From positions 62,001 to 126,000 of the forward strand of contig JBDHWG010000012.1 of NCBI GenBank assembly GCA_039810085.1: 64,000 bases of DNA, given 5' to 3'. The notes under the pieces are model-generated. The model made no database searches. It was not told the origin of the DNA and saw nothing but the letters and a program-made list of their open reading frames with translations. Of the stretch, positions 51,129 to 60,198 are shown piece after piece (the stretch's first letter is position 1; the number at the start of each line of letters is the position of its first letter). Origin of the DNA: JBDHWG01 sp039810085. Its GTDB lineage: Bacteria > Chloroflexota > Anaerolineae > Epilineales > JAHCIE01. The position numbers and the translations under genes are program-made.

Positions 51129-51166
51129 AGCGGGCCTGACGGGCTTCGAGACCCGTCAGACCCGCT
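51129..51166 (-). terminator. terminator after the 78-residue gene
   Basis: AGCGGG-CTGACGGG pairs with CCCGTCAG-CCCGCT with one mismatch and an 8-nt loop; on the minus strand TTATTT follows. It separates the small gene from the deacetylase gene. Confidence 0.6.
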
Positions 51167-51175
51167 GTTGCCCGA

Positions 51176-51412
51176 TCACCAGCGAGTGGGATGGGCTGCC
51201 TCGTCCGCCCCGTAGAGATAGTCCAGAATCGGCTCGGCGCTCGGATCCCAACCATCGTCGATGGCGTCCTCGACCTGCGACCGCCGCAGCCCACCCTCTG
51301 ACAGGAGGCGCGCTGCCTCTTCGAGGCCAAACTTCACCTCGGCATCCGGGTCACCAAAGTACCGGCTCAGAATCGACAACCACTCGGCCTGCGACGTCTG
51401 CTCGGTGCTCAT
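51176..51412 (-). CDS. small acidic protein of unknown function
   Basis: 78 residues, strongly acidic and helical (AEWLSILSRYFGDPDAEVKFGLEEAARLL). No known family. It is followed by its own terminator, so it is probably a single-gene unit. GAGGG lies a few bases before the ATG at 51412. Confidence 0.7.
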   Translation of the reverse strand: MSTEQTSQAEWLSILSRYFGDPDAEVKFGLEEAARLLSEGGLRRSQVEDAIDDGWDPSAEPILDYLYGADEAAHPTRW

Positions 51413-51706
51413 AAACCCTCCTCAATTTCGGGCTGAACAAGGTCGCCGGGCTGACGATTGCAACGCTGGACAGGCATCCAGACGACATTTCGCCAACCCG
51501 GCGTTTCGCAGGAGGTGAAGGCTACAGGTTCAAGGACTAGCCGGGGATCAGGCGCATCCGTCGGGCAACACGGTACAGGAGACACACATGGTTTGCCTCC
51601 TGCCCACGTTTATATTGTACGCCTGGCCGCGCAGCCTAGTGTTGAGATTGCGCAACGCACCGTGTAGGTTCACTCACTGATTTGTCCCTCTTGCTCTGCG
51701 CCGTTG
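51413..51706. other. intergenic gap without a recognisable gene
   Basis: About 290 bp. Open frames here are short and lack ribosome sites or family resemblance. I see no tRNA, repeat or clear promoter. Confidence 0.5.
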
Positions 51707-52360
51707 TTATCCTCTTTGGGGAAAGGAGGTATTCCGGGCGAGAAGGGCGCGGACTTCAGCGTCCGTTGTCGGGGAGAAGTCGTCGTACCAGAGACCGACG
51801 GCGACGAAGGGCTCAGGCGTCATGACGGCCACGACATCATCGGCGAGGGAGCGCAAGGCGTTGATGGTCTCCCGCGCGCCGGTCGGCACGGCTACGACGA
51901 GCCGCCCCGGATCCTGCGCCCGAGCGGCGGCTATTGCCGCGCGTATCGTGGCCCCCGTCGCCAGCCCGTCGTCGACCAAGATTACAACACGATGCGTTAA
52001 GTCAAAGGGGGGACGGCTACCACGATACTCGGCCTCGCGCCGCTCGATCTCGTGCATCTCACGTCGTGTGACGGCCTCCACCGCTTCCCACGGAACGTCA
52101 GTCTCGGCCAGTACGTCCTCGTTCAAGACCCGCGCTCCACCGGCGGCCACCGCACCCATCGCCAGCTCCTCAAAGCCTGGGACGCCCAGCTTGCGCGCAA
52201 CGAGCACATCGAGCGGGGCGTGCAGGGCTTTGGCGACTTCGTAGGCGACAGGAACCCCGCCGCGCGGAAGACCGAGGACCACGATATCGGGTCGGTCCGC
52301 GTAGGCCAGGAGTTTCTGGGCGAGCATCGTTCCCGCCTGGGCGCGGTGGGCAAAGCGCAT
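51707..52360 (-). CDS. phosphoribosyltransferase-domain protein
   Basis: 217 residues. PRPP motif VVILVDDGLATGATIRAAI and the N-terminal RPDIVVLGLPRGGVPVAYEVA. It matches the stand-alone PRTase domain found fused to an alpha/beta hydrolase in proteins such as mycobacterial Rv0571c. Here the hydrolase is a separate gene two positions upstream. AGGAGATT precedes ATG 52360. The substrate is unknown. Confidence 0.9.
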   Translation of the reverse strand: MRFAHRAQAGTMLAQKLLAYADRPDIVVLGLPRGGVPVAYEVAKALHAPLDVLVARKLGVPGFEELAMGAVAAGGARVLNEDVLAETDVPWEAVEAVTRREMHEIERREAEYRGSRPPFDLTHRVVILVDDGLATGATIRAAIAAARAQDPGRLVVAVPTGARETINALRSLADDVVAVMTPEPFVAVGLWYDDFSPTTDAEVRALLARNTSFPQRG

Positions 52361-52363
52361 GCG

Positions 52364-53305
52364 CTAATCTCCTGCCGTCATGGTCTCATTAGCGGAAGAC
52401 TGCTCGTCCAGCGCGGCGGGCCGAATGACGACGAGCGGGAGCTTGCCGTGGCCCAGCACGTGCATCGCTACGCTGCCCATGATGACGCGCTTGACTCCAG
52501 TTCGCCCGTGGGTTGCCATGACAATAAGCCCCGCGCCCGCCGCCTCACTTTCGGCCAGGATTTCCTTGGCTGGCGACCCATTGCGCACGGCATTCGTCGC
52601 GTGAATGCCCTCGATGCGCAGCCGCTCGACCCAATCTTCGAGATACATCTTGGCCTCGAACTCGCCGTAGAGGGGACCGCTGACACCCGGCTCGCCCTGA
52701 GAAAGCGCTAAATCGGTCGTGAGGGTCGAGGGGATGACCACGTGCAGAAGCGTCAGGCTGGCGTTGAGAGTATAAGCCAGGGTCTTGGCAATCGGCAGCG
52801 CAGCTTCGCTCATGCGTGACCCGTCCAGTGGGACGAGAATGCGCGCCGGCTGGTCAAAGATCGAAGCAGCCGCGTCGCCGTCGGCGCGAACGAGCCAGAT
52901 AGGAACAGGGCTGCGGGCCAGCACAGCCTCGGCGACGGAACCGAAGAGCCAGCGTCCAGGTCCCGAGCGTCCGCGCGTCGTCATGACGATGATATCGGCG
53001 TTGTGCGTGCCTATCTCTTCGAGAATGCCTCGGGCTGCGTCGTGGGAGACCACTGAGCGCGTGACCAAGATACCCTGCGCCGCCAGCGGCTTTGCAACAT
53101 TATCTAGATACGCTTTGGCCTCAGCGATGTCATGAAACTGCGCCTGCACTGGATCGGCGGCGTGCGGATCCGGTTCGCCAATCGCTTGCACCAGCACGAG
53201 CTGGGCCTGCGTCTTGAGAGCTAAGCGTGCGGCCAGGGGCAAAGCCATCTCGCTTCGGGCTGAGCCGTCGAGTGGCGTCAGGATGGTGTGGTAGGCGGTG
53301 GGCAT
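52364..53305 (-). CDS. tandem universal stress protein
   Basis: 313 residues with two UspA domains (about 1-148 and 158-295). Each has the nucleotide-binding tail: GRSGPGRWLFGSVAEAVLARSPVPIWLV in the first and GRTGVKRVIMGSVAMHVLGHGKLPLVVI in the second (G-x2-G-x9-G-S/T pattern). Probably ATP-binding. GAGGAGG precedes ATG 53305. The phosphoribosyltransferase starts 4 nt after it. Confidence 0.93.
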   Translation of the reverse strand: MPTAYHTILTPLDGSARSEMALPLAARLALKTQAQLVLVQAIGEPDPHAADPVQAQFHDIAEAKAYLDNVAKPLAAQGILVTRSVVSHDAARGILEEIGTHNADIIVMTTRGRSGPGRWLFGSVAEAVLARSPVPIWLVRADGDAAASIFDQPARILVPLDGSRMSEAALPIAKTLAYTLNASLTLLHVVIPSTLTTDLALSQGEPGVSGPLYGEFEAKMYLEDWVERLRIEGIHATNAVRNGSPAKEILAESEAAGAGLIVMATHGRTGVKRVIMGSVAMHVLGHGKLPLVVIRPAALDEQSSANETMTAGD

Positions 53306-53362
53306 ATGATCCTCCTCGAATGGGCGGCGGTTGTCGTTCAAGGCGACGGGTGAAAGCGTCCG

Positions 53363-54055
53363 TCACGCGTCATCGTGCGGCGCGTTGGGCGCTAGATAGT
53401 GTGTGAACCAGGCGCGCGCCAGCCGCGCGACCTCTTCCAGTGCGCCAGGTTCCTCGAACAGGTGGGTCGCTTCCGGCACAATGTCCAGCCGTTTCTCACA
53501 CGTGAGGGCCTCGAAGGCCGACTGGTTCAGTGGGATCACCGGAATGTCGTAGCCACCTACAATAAGCAAAGTAGGGGCGCGCACGCTGGCGAGAGCGTTG
53601 CCGGCCAGGTCGGGCCGGCCGCCGCGCGAGACGACAGCAGCGACGACGTCGGGCCGCTGCGCGGCGGCGACAAGGGCTGCCGCTGCGCCCGTACTGGCGC
53701 CAAAGAGGCCGATGCGCAAAGGCGGCGTCTCCGCCGTCTGGCTGAGCCAATCTATGGCGGCAGTGAGTCGAGCGGCCAGGAATGGGATGTCGAAGCGCAG
53801 GCCGCGCGTGTGGCTGTCAACCGCTTCTTCCCGTTCAGTGAGCAGGTCTATCAGCAGCGTACCCAGGCCCCCAGCGCGCAAAAAGCGGGCGACGTACTGG
53901 TTGCGCGGGCTATAGCGGCTGCTGCCGCTGCCATGTGCAAACAGCACCACACCACGGGGATTGGGTGGAATGACAAGGTTTCCTTCGAGGGAAATAGAAT
54001 CGATCTGGATGTGAGCCAGAACGCCTTCATCAGCCCGTGTATTTGAAGCAGACAT
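53363..54055 (-). CDS. dienelactone-hydrolase-like alpha/beta hydrolase
   Basis: 230 residues. Nucleophile elbow GLFGASTGAAAALVAA (GxSxG), oxyanion region VLFAHGSGSSRYSPRNQYVA, late ATHLFEEPG with the catalytic His. It resembles the hydrolase half of PRTase-hydrolase fusion proteins. First gene of a stress-type cluster with the USP and PRTase. GGAGACC precedes ATG 54055. Confidence 0.9.
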   Translation of the reverse strand: MSASNTRADEGVLAHIQIDSISLEGNLVIPPNPRGVVLFAHGSGSSRYSPRNQYVARFLRAGGLGTLLIDLLTEREEAVDSHTRGLRFDIPFLAARLTAAIDWLSQTAETPPLRIGLFGASTGAAAALVAAAQRPDVVAAVVSRGGRPDLAGNALASVRAPTLLIVGGYDIPVIPLNQSAFEALTCEKRLDIVPEATHLFEEPGALEEVARLARAWFTHYLAPNAPHDDA

Positions 54056-54227
54056 CGCAGCTTGGTCTCCTTTCGGGCAGAGTCCCTCTATTTACCAGTA
54101 TAGACCACTTCGTCGGGGGTGAGGATATGGGATTGTTCACGCTGGGTAGCCGTTCAATCACCCGCAAACTGTGTGCCAGTTGAAGCGACCTGAGACGGAG
54201 GAAGCGAGAAGAGGGCGGGAAGAAAGA

Positions 54228-54262
54228 GCGCCGGGCAATAGGCTATCCCATTGCCCAGCGCT
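54228..54262 (-). terminator. intrinsic terminator of the DUF1269 gene
   Basis: On the minus strand GCGCTGGGCAAT pairs with ATTGCCCGGCGC (one G-T-type mismatch) across an 11-nt loop, and CTCTTTCTTCC follows. Confidence 0.65.
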
Positions 54263-54310
54263 TCAATATGTGGTCTTGGCGATAGATACAGGTTTAGGGG
54301 TGGGTTCCCT

Positions 54311-54856
54311 TTAGCTCGCAGCGGGCGCCTCGGGGGCCGTAGGGGTTTCAGGAGCCGCCGGGGCCGCCGGTATTGCGCTTGCAAAGGCAGCCTTGAGCTT
54401 CTCCTCGTCGGCTGTGCTCAGGTTGGTGCGCACGACCGACGGTTGATACGATGCGAGCATCTGTGTCACGCGCTCTTCGTTCCACTGCGCCACCAGGAGA
54501 AACAGCGCCGAGTCGCCCACCTGGACCGTCTCACCGACTTGCTTGATGAAGTCGTCGGGAATGCCAACGTCCATGAACTTGCCCATGATCGCGCCCGTCG
54601 CTGCGCCAATCGCCAGACCCAGGAAAGGCATGAAGAAGAGCAGGCCAATCAGCATGCCCCAAAATGCGCCGCCGAGCGCGCCTGCGCCAGTCAGGTTATG
54701 CATCTGGCGGATCTTAGGCTTGCCCTCCGTTTGCCGCTCGACCACAGCAGCATCGGCCATCTGGATCAGGTATTCCTTCTGCGCCTGTTCCAGCACTTTT
54801 GCGGCCTGGCTCGCGGTGTCAATGCCCTTGAACGCCAACACGATCAGTTCTGCCAT
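54311..54856 (-). CDS. DUF1269 membrane-associated protein
   Basis: 181 residues. Begins MAELIVLAFKGIDTASQAAKVLEQAQKEYLIQMADAAVV, the family start. A Gly-zipper hydrophobic segment (GAFWGMLIGLLFFMPFLGLAIGAATGAIMGKF) follows at about residues 62-93, then FIKQVGETVQVGDSALFLLV. The C-terminus is Ala/Pro/Glu-rich. Family function is unknown, often stress-associated. AAAGGAGAACG precedes ATG 54856. Confidence 0.9.
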   Translation of the reverse strand: MAELIVLAFKGIDTASQAAKVLEQAQKEYLIQMADAAVVERQTEGKPKIRQMHNLTGAGALGGAFWGMLIGLLFFMPFLGLAIGAATGAIMGKFMDVGIPDDFIKQVGETVQVGDSALFLLVAQWNEERVTQMLASYQPSVVRTNLSTADEEKLKAAFASAIPAAPAAPETPTAPEAPAAS

Positions 54857-54954
54857 GTCCGTTCTCCTTTGTAGCCACTTTCAGGCTGATGACACACACT
54901 GATGATTATAAGGACACGGTGACGGGGGAACAAGTCATGGCGAGGCGTCCAGGC

Positions 54955-55521
54955 TCACTTGAGCAGGTCTTCGATGCGCGCCGCAAGCCACCCCTCCTGC
55001 ACCGCGCCGACGTGGCGCGCGACGATGCGCCCGTCGCGGTCGATGAGGACTGTCGTCGGCAGGCTGTCGGCGTGATAGAGAGGAGCGACCTCGCCCGCGT
55101 TGTCGCGGACGTTGGGATAGGTCACGGCGTATTCCTGGAGGTAAGCGCGGGCGGCGGTATCGTTGTCGGAGTTGTTGACGCCCAGAAAGACGACACCTTG
55201 GTCGCGGTACTTGTCCCAGACACGCTGCACGGTGGGCGCTTCGGCGCGGCAGGGCAGACACCATGACGCCCAGAAATTCAGCACAACCGGGTGGCCCCGA
55301 TAGCTGGCGAGGTCGATGTCGCCGCCGGAGAAACTCAGCAGGCTGAAGTTTGGGGCGAGCCCGTTGTCACCCTTGTTGACGAGGCGGTCCAGGGGCAACC
55401 CGTTCGCCGCGCCGGCGTAGAGCAGGCTGGCGATAAAGGGCGCTAAGACAATCAGCAGCAGGCCGACGATGCGCGGCCAGCGCCGACGAGAGGGAAGCGG
55501 TTCATCAGCGAGAGGATACAT
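54955..55521 (-). CDS. membrane-anchored TlpA/ResA-like thioredoxin
   Basis: 188 residues. One membrane helix near the N-terminus (VGLLLIVLAPFIASLLYAGA) then a thioredoxin fold with active site WCLPC (NFWASWCLPCRAE) and cis-Pro in LPTTVLIDRDG. It acts outside the membrane in thiol reduction or cytochrome c maturation. The start at 55521 is chosen because the membrane anchor follows directly; the longer frame to 55683 runs over the DUF302 gene. No clear ribosome site, but the two genes nearly touch. Confidence 0.88.
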   Translation of the reverse strand: MYPLADEPLPSRRRWPRIVGLLLIVLAPFIASLLYAGAANGLPLDRLVNKGDNGLAPNFSLLSFSGGDIDLASYRGHPVVLNFWASWCLPCRAEAPTVQRVWDKYRDQGVVFLGVNNSDNDTAARAYLQEYAVTYPNVRDNAGEVAPLYHADSLPTTVLIDRDGRIVARHVGAVQEGWLAARIEDLLK

Positions 55522-55526
55522 TAATT

Positions 55527-55934
55527 TCAGGAAGCCAGTGCCTTGAGCGCTTTCTCCAGGCGCGCTTTGGCTTCGAGGGCGACCGGCTCCAGCGCCGGGT
55601 TGCCGACGACGCTCATCGCCGCGACGGGGTCCATGACCTCGACGACGCTGCCGTCCCCAGTTTCGTAGACGACGACGTTGCACGGCAAGAGCAGGCCGAG
55701 GTCCAACTCCGTCGTGAGCGCCCTATGCGCCAGGGGCGGGTTGCAGGCCCCGAGGATGACGTAGGGGCGGAAGTCGGCGTCGAGCTTTTGCTTCATCGTC
55801 GCTTTGACGTCGATCTCGGTCAGCACGCCGAAGCCTTGGTCCTTCAGCGCAGCCTTTGTGCGTTCAACAGCGTCGGTATAGGGAAGATTGACATGGACGC
55901 CGAATCCATACGCGAGCTTCATTTGTTCTGTCAT
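55527..55934 (-). CDS. DUF302-domain protein
   Basis: 135 residues. Family pattern: TKAALKDQGFGVLTEIDVKATMKQKLDADFRPYVILGACNPPLAHRAL, then LLLPCNVVVYETGDGSVVEVMDPVAAM. The two conserved Cys-containing segments (GACNP and LPCNV) are present. Function unknown; it is often near sulfur and thioredoxin genes. It overlaps the MBL-rhodanese gene by 4 nt. Confidence 0.93.
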   Translation of the reverse strand: MTEQMKLAYGFGVHVNLPYTDAVERTKAALKDQGFGVLTEIDVKATMKQKLDADFRPYVILGACNPPLAHRALTTELDLGLLLPCNVVVYETGDGSVVEVMDPVAAMSVVGNPALEPVALEAKARLEKALKALAS

Positions 55935-57358
55935 GAGAGTCTCTCCTTCGTCTCAACCGGGTACTGGTTCGCCTGCCAGCCCGACATGCCATCTTTCATC
56001 TCTATGACCGACGGGTGGCCATGGGCCTGAAGGAGACTTGCGGCGATGGGCGAGCGGCCGCCAGACTGACAGTGAACAATCGTCTGCCGATCCACTGGGA
56101 TGTCCGTCATGCGCTGGGTGAGGTGGCCCAGCGGGATGTTGCGGCTGCCGTGGATGTGGCCCTCGGCGTACTCTGACGTTGTGCGTACATCCAGGAGGAA
56201 GATACCGTTGCGCTCGATGATAGGCTTGACCTCTTGCGAGGTGAGGCGTTGGAACGTGCTCATCTCCCGTCCTTTTCCCCGCCATGCGTCCACGATGTCG
56301 GGACGCCAGTAGCCTGCGACGTTGTCCAGGCCAATGGCTGCGAGGTCATCCATCGCCGACGGCAGCACGCGGTCGTCGGCGATCAGGGCGAAGGGCTTGT
56401 CGTAGGGAAGCAGCCAGCCCGCCCACGTCAGGAAGTCACCCCCGGCGGGGATGTTCAAAAAGCCGGGGATGTGCGCGCTCGCAAACTCGTCCGCTGAGCG
56501 AGTGTCTACGATGATGGTCCCTGCCGCCATTTCCTGGTCGAGCTGGCTTGAGGGGAAGAGAGCAGGCAGCCCCTTCGGGCGCGGAGTCGGGCCAACCTTG
56601 TTGATGCGCTTCATCTGAGCGAAGTAGAATGGCGGGTCAGGTTGACCCTCCAGGACTGCTGTGACGAACTCATCCTCGCTTCCCATCTGGAACGCCCACC
56701 CGACGAGCTTCTCATAGCCGACCGTCGATTGCGGCACGGCGCCAAGCGATTTGCCACAGGCGCTGCCGGCGCCGTGGGCAGGCCACACCTGCAGGTAGTC
56801 CGGCAGCTCGCGGAAGCGCAGGAGCGAGCGGTACAGAGCGCGGGCGCCAGGGTCCATCGTGTTCGCTACTCCTGCCGCCCTCTCCAGCAGGTCCGGCCGA
56901 CCGACGTCGCCCACGAACACGAAGTCGCCGGTGAAGATGCCCATCGGCCGCTGCGAGGCGGCGGTATCCGTCAGGAGGAACGAGATGTGCTCCGGCGTGT
57001 GGCCGGGCGTGTGCATGACGTCGATGCGAACGTTGCCGACCATGAAGTGGTCGCCGTCGTGGACGAGAACCGCGTTGGCGGCGTCGGCGAAAGCGTACTT
57101 CCACTCGGCCGGCCCCTCATCCGACAGGTAGAGGGTCGCGCCGGTTTTCGCCGCCAGCTCTCGCGCGCCTGATACAAAGTCGGCGTGGATGTGGGTCTCG
57201 GTGATGGCGGTAATCCGCAGTCCTTCGCGGTCGGCCGCCTCGATGTACTGGTCGATCAGGCGGTTGGGGTCTACGATCAGCGCTTCGCCGGTCTTCTGGC
57301 AGCCCACCATGTAGCTGGCCTGGGCGAGGGAGTCGTGGTAGAAGCGTCGCAACAACAT
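55931..57358 (-). CDS. MBL-fold hydrolase with two rhodanese domains (persulfide dioxygenase type)
   Basis: 475 residues. The N-terminal metallo-beta-lactamase domain has THIHADFVSG (HxHxD), HTPGHTPEHISFLL, and FTGDFVFVGDVGRPDL, as in ETHE1/persulfide dioxygenases. Two rhodanese domains follow. The first (~265-350) lacks an active-site Cys; the second (~370-470) has CQSGGRS. Such fusions oxidise glutathione or other persulfides and handle sulfane sulfur. GGAGGAAAC precedes ATG 57358; the frame extends 5 codons more. Confidence 0.93.
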   Translation of the reverse strand: MLLRRFYHDSLAQASYMVGCQKTGEALIVDPNRLIDQYIEAADREGLRITAITETHIHADFVSGARELAAKTGATLYLSDEGPAEWKYAFADAANAVLVHDGDHFMVGNVRIDVMHTPGHTPEHISFLLTDTAASQRPMGIFTGDFVFVGDVGRPDLLERAAGVANTMDPGARALYRSLLRFRELPDYLQVWPAHGAGSACGKSLGAVPQSTVGYEKLVGWAFQMGSEDEFVTAVLEGQPDPPFYFAQMKRINKVGPTPRPKGLPALFPSSQLDQEMAAGTIIVDTRSADEFASAHIPGFLNIPAGGDFLTWAGWLLPYDKPFALIADDRVLPSAMDDLAAIGLDNVAGYWRPDIVDAWRGKGREMSTFQRLTSQEVKPIIERNGIFLLDVRTTSEYAEGHIHGSRNIPLGHLTQRMTDIPVDRQTIVHCQSGGRSPIAASLLQAHGHPSVIEMKDGMSGWQANQYPVETKERLS

Positions 57359-57554
57359 CGGCGTTTCCTCCAATGACTAAGGTTGTGTATCCATCAGACA
57401 GGGTTTTCTGGGTCGCGTAATTTTAGATGCGTGCTCGGCCCGCAAGGTTACACAGTTGGTAGGCACTGGTCCAGCCTGTAACGGTTCGCTGCTGCCCCGC
57501 ATCTAATCCAACGGCTGAGCCTGACTTCTTAAATTATGCGTCGGAGGCAACATT

Positions 57555-58334
57555 TTGATGAACCCGATGTGGTGGCTCTCGTCGGCGATGGCTGTCGCCA
57601 TTGGCCTTTCCCTTGGATTGTTAGGTGGCGGCGGATCGATTCTGACAGTCCCGGTGCTGGTCTACCTTGTAGGGCAGTCGCCGGAGATGGCGGTCGGCAC
57701 GTCGCTGGCGATTGTGGGCATGAACTCGCTGTTCGGCAGCTGGCTGCATTTCCGGCACGGCCGGGTCCAGCTCCGCGCGGCGCTTATCTTTGGCGGGGTC
57801 GGCATCGTCGGCGCGCTGCTTGGCTCGCGCTTCACGCACTTGCTGCCAGGCCCAGTCCTGCTGATTCTGTTTGCGATGCTGATGCTTGTTGTTGCGGCGC
57901 TGATGCTGCGCCCATCGAGGTCTGCGCTGCGCGTCACACCCCATGAGACGAACTGGCTGGTCGTGGCTGCCGTGGGCCTGGGGGTAGGTGTGCTGACCGG
58001 GTTTCTGGGCGTGGGCGGCGGCTTTCTCGTTGTGCCTGCCCTGGTCATCCTCATCGGGTTGCCCATGCCCGTTGCCGTCGGCACGTCGCTGCCAATTATC
58101 GCCATGAATAGTGCCGCTGGCCTTCTGGGCCATGTCTCGCAGTCTCCATTAAATTGGCTCGTGACGCTACAGTTCATCGCTTTCGGCGCCATTGGCATTC
58201 TGCTGGGCGTGGTGCTGGTGAAGCGCGTGTCCCCGGCGCAGCTGCGCGTGTATTTCGCCTGGTTCGTCATCGCCCTCGCAATTTACATGCTGACGCGCAG
58301 TGTGCCCCAAGCCATCCCATTAATCACGACCTGA
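57555..58334 (+). CDS. TauE/SafE sulfite/organosulfonate exporter-like permease
   Basis: 259 residues with about eight membrane helices in two repeats, each starting with a Gly-rich signature (GLLGGGGSILTVPVLVYLVGQSPEMAVGTSLAIV and GFLGVGGGFLVVPALVILIGLPMPVAVGTSLPII). Exports sulfite or related sulfur anions in other bacteria. Divergent from the MBL-rhodanese operon across a 196-bp gap. It would remove sulfite made by the persulfide dioxygenase. Confidence 0.93.
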   Translation: MMNPMWWLSSAMAVAIGLSLGLLGGGGSILTVPVLVYLVGQSPEMAVGTSLAIVGMNSLFGSWLHFRHGRVQLRAALIFGGVGIVGALLGSRFTHLLPGPVLLILFAMLMLVVAALMLRPSRSALRVTPHETNWLVVAAVGLGVGVLTGFLGVGGGFLVVPALVILIGLPMPVAVGTSLPIIAMNSAAGLLGHVSQSPLNWLVTLQFIAFGAIGILLGVVLVKRVSPAQLRVYFAWFVIALAIYMLTRSVPQAIPLITT

Positions 58335-58370
58335 GCCGCTCCGGCATTCCCATTTTCCCTGCCCGCTCGA

Positions 58371-58398
58371 CGCCCTCGTATCATCAAGATCGAGGGCG
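58371..58398 (+). terminator. hairpin after the TauE gene
   Basis: CGCCCTCG pairs with CGAGGGCG across a 12-nt loop. TTGACATTTTCC follows. The gap to the next gene (58399-58556) is AT-rich and probably holds its promoter; a TTGACA at 58400-58405 has no good -10 partner. Confidence 0.55.
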
Positions 58399-58556
58399 CT
58401 TGACATTTTCCTTAATAAAAGTGAATATTTCTTACTATTACATGGACGGTTCGCCCCTACACAATATTTCAAACCTGAGTTATCATGTAGGACATGGCCT
58501 GCACACTACGGGAAAACAGGCTGTACATTACCGAGTCTTAGAGAAGGAGAGTGCCT

Positions 58557-60191
58557 ATGGCCGGCTTTGATGCGGAAACCCTGGACATGATCCTCTCCAC
58601 GCTGCAGGAGTACGCCGAGCGCGAGCTGACGCCGGAATACTTGCTTGAGCTGGATTATAAGGACGAATTCCCCACCCGCGTCCTTGAGGATCTCTACGGG
58701 CCTAACGTTGGTCTCCACTTGTTGTTCATCCCCGAGGAGTATGGTGGTCTAGGCGGCGGCGCATACGACATCTATCGCGTATCCGAAGTGATGGCGTCGA
58801 TTGATCTTGGCATTGCCACCGGCGTGCTGGCGACGTTCCTGGGGACTGACCCAATTACCGTCGGCGCGACGGAAGAGCAAAAGAAACTATGGATGGGCCG
58901 CATTGCTGACGAGGGATTGCTCGTTGCTTACGGCGCTACCGAGCCTCAGGCGGGCAGCGACCTTGGCTCCCTGACCACAAAGGCGGTTCCCGTCGAAGAG
59001 GACGGCAAGATCGTCGGCTATAAGATTAATGGTCGCAAGCAGTGGATCAGCAACGGCGGCGTCGCTGCCATCTACACTGTCCTCGCCAACGCGCCCCACG
59101 GTCCGACGTGGTTCGTCGTCGAGAAGGATACCCCTGGCTTCACCCACGGCAAGCCCGAAGACAAGCACGGCATCCGCGCCAGCAATACGGCGGCGCTGTT
59201 CCTCGAAGACGTGTATGTGCCGGTTGACCGGCTGGTTGGTGGCGTCGAGGGTCAGGGTCTCGCCCAGGCGCAGGCCGTGTTCGGCTACACCCGCCTGATG
59301 GTCGCGGCTTTCGGTCTCGGCGCGGGCTGGGCGGCGCTCAAGCGCGCCATCCCCTACTCCCAGGATCGTATCCAGGGCGGTGGGCCGCTGAGCCAGAAGC
59401 AGGGTTATACCCACAAGCTCATCGTCCCCAACGCTGTGCGCCTCGAAGCCGCTCGCTCCTACATCGAGTGGACCGCCGAGCGCATCGACGGCGGCGACCC
59501 CGAGCAGCAGACCGAGGGCGCTGTGGCGAAGTACATGGCGACCGAGGGCGGCAACAAGGCGGCCGAGGACGCGATCCAGGCGCACGGCGGCTACGGTTAC
59601 ACCAAGGAGTACATGGTCGAGAAGATCAAGCGCGACGTCCGCATCACCTGTATCTACGAGGGCACCTCGGAGATTATGGAGTGGACGATTGCCCGTGACC
59701 GCTGGCAGTTCCACCTCAAGACCAAGGGCGCGTACTACCTCGACTGGGCCAAGAAGCTGGATGAGGTTGCGGCCAGGACTTCGGACACCGGCGCGGCGAC
59801 GGCGGCCCTAGGGCTTCGCGCGCTGGCGACGCTGCTCGAGCAGGCGCGCATCGACCGCCTGACGCGCAACCAGCACATCCTGTTCCGCCTCGGCGAGTTG
59901 ATCGCCTATGGTGAGACGGCGGCGGTCTTCTCCGAGCGCGTCATCGACAAGCCGACGCGCGCGATGCCGCTGAACCACGAGACGCAGAAGGCCATGGCGC
60001 GCATCCATGCCCGCGACGCGGCGATGAAGATCGCGAGCGACGGCCTCAAGTGGGCGGTCGCTGCGGGCCAGACCAATCCGAACCTGGCGAACGCATTGGG
60101 CCTGCCAGCCATCCTGCAGGCGCAGACCTGTCAGATCGAAGACATGAACTTTGTTGCCGCCAAACTCAACGAGGCGTTCCCGTCCAAGTGA
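58557..60191 (+). CDS. acyl-CoA dehydrogenase
   Basis: 544 residues of the acyl-CoA dehydrogenase family: YGATEPQAGSDLGSL (FAD/substrate region), GRKQWISNGG, and the catalytic Glu in TCIYEGTSEIMEWTI. Longer than the typical 380 residues, with a C-terminal helical extension (from ~410) seen in the long bacterial FadE-like clade. It oxidises an acyl-CoA to the 2-enoyl-CoA, passing electrons to ETF. AAGGAGAG precedes ATG 58557. It stands directly upstream of the polyketide/fatty-acid synthase, so the two may handle the same lipid. Confidence 0.93.
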   Translation: MAGFDAETLDMILSTLQEYAERELTPEYLLELDYKDEFPTRVLEDLYGPNVGLHLLFIPEEYGGLGGGAYDIYRVSEVMASIDLGIATGVLATFLGTDPITVGATEEQKKLWMGRIADEGLLVAYGATEPQAGSDLGSLTTKAVPVEEDGKIVGYKINGRKQWISNGGVAAIYTVLANAPHGPTWFVVEKDTPGFTHGKPEDKHGIRASNTAALFLEDVYVPVDRLVGGVEGQGLAQAQAVFGYTRLMVAAFGLGAGWAALKRAIPYSQDRIQGGGPLSQKQGYTHKLIVPNAVRLEAARSYIEWTAERIDGGDPEQQTEGAVAKYMATEGGNKAAEDAIQAHGGYGYTKEYMVEKIKRDVRITCIYEGTSEIMEWTIARDRWQFHLKTKGAYYLDWAKKLDEVAARTSDTGAATAALGLRALATLLEQARIDRLTRNQHILFRLGELIAYGETAAVFSERVIDKPTRAMPLNHETQKAMARIHARDAAMKIASDGLKWAVAAGQTNPNLANALGLPAILQAQTCQIEDMNFVAAKLNEAFPSK

Positions 60192-60198
60192 CGGCGTA

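Noticed and set aside
51413..51706. Small open frame at 51458-51667
   Set aside because: No ribosome site, no family and atypical codon use; treated as noncoding.
58400..58428. TTGACA-containing promoter for the acyl-CoA dehydrogenase
   Set aside because: The hexamer 17 nt downstream (GAATAT) is a poor -10; the region is AT-rich but no convincing pair was found.
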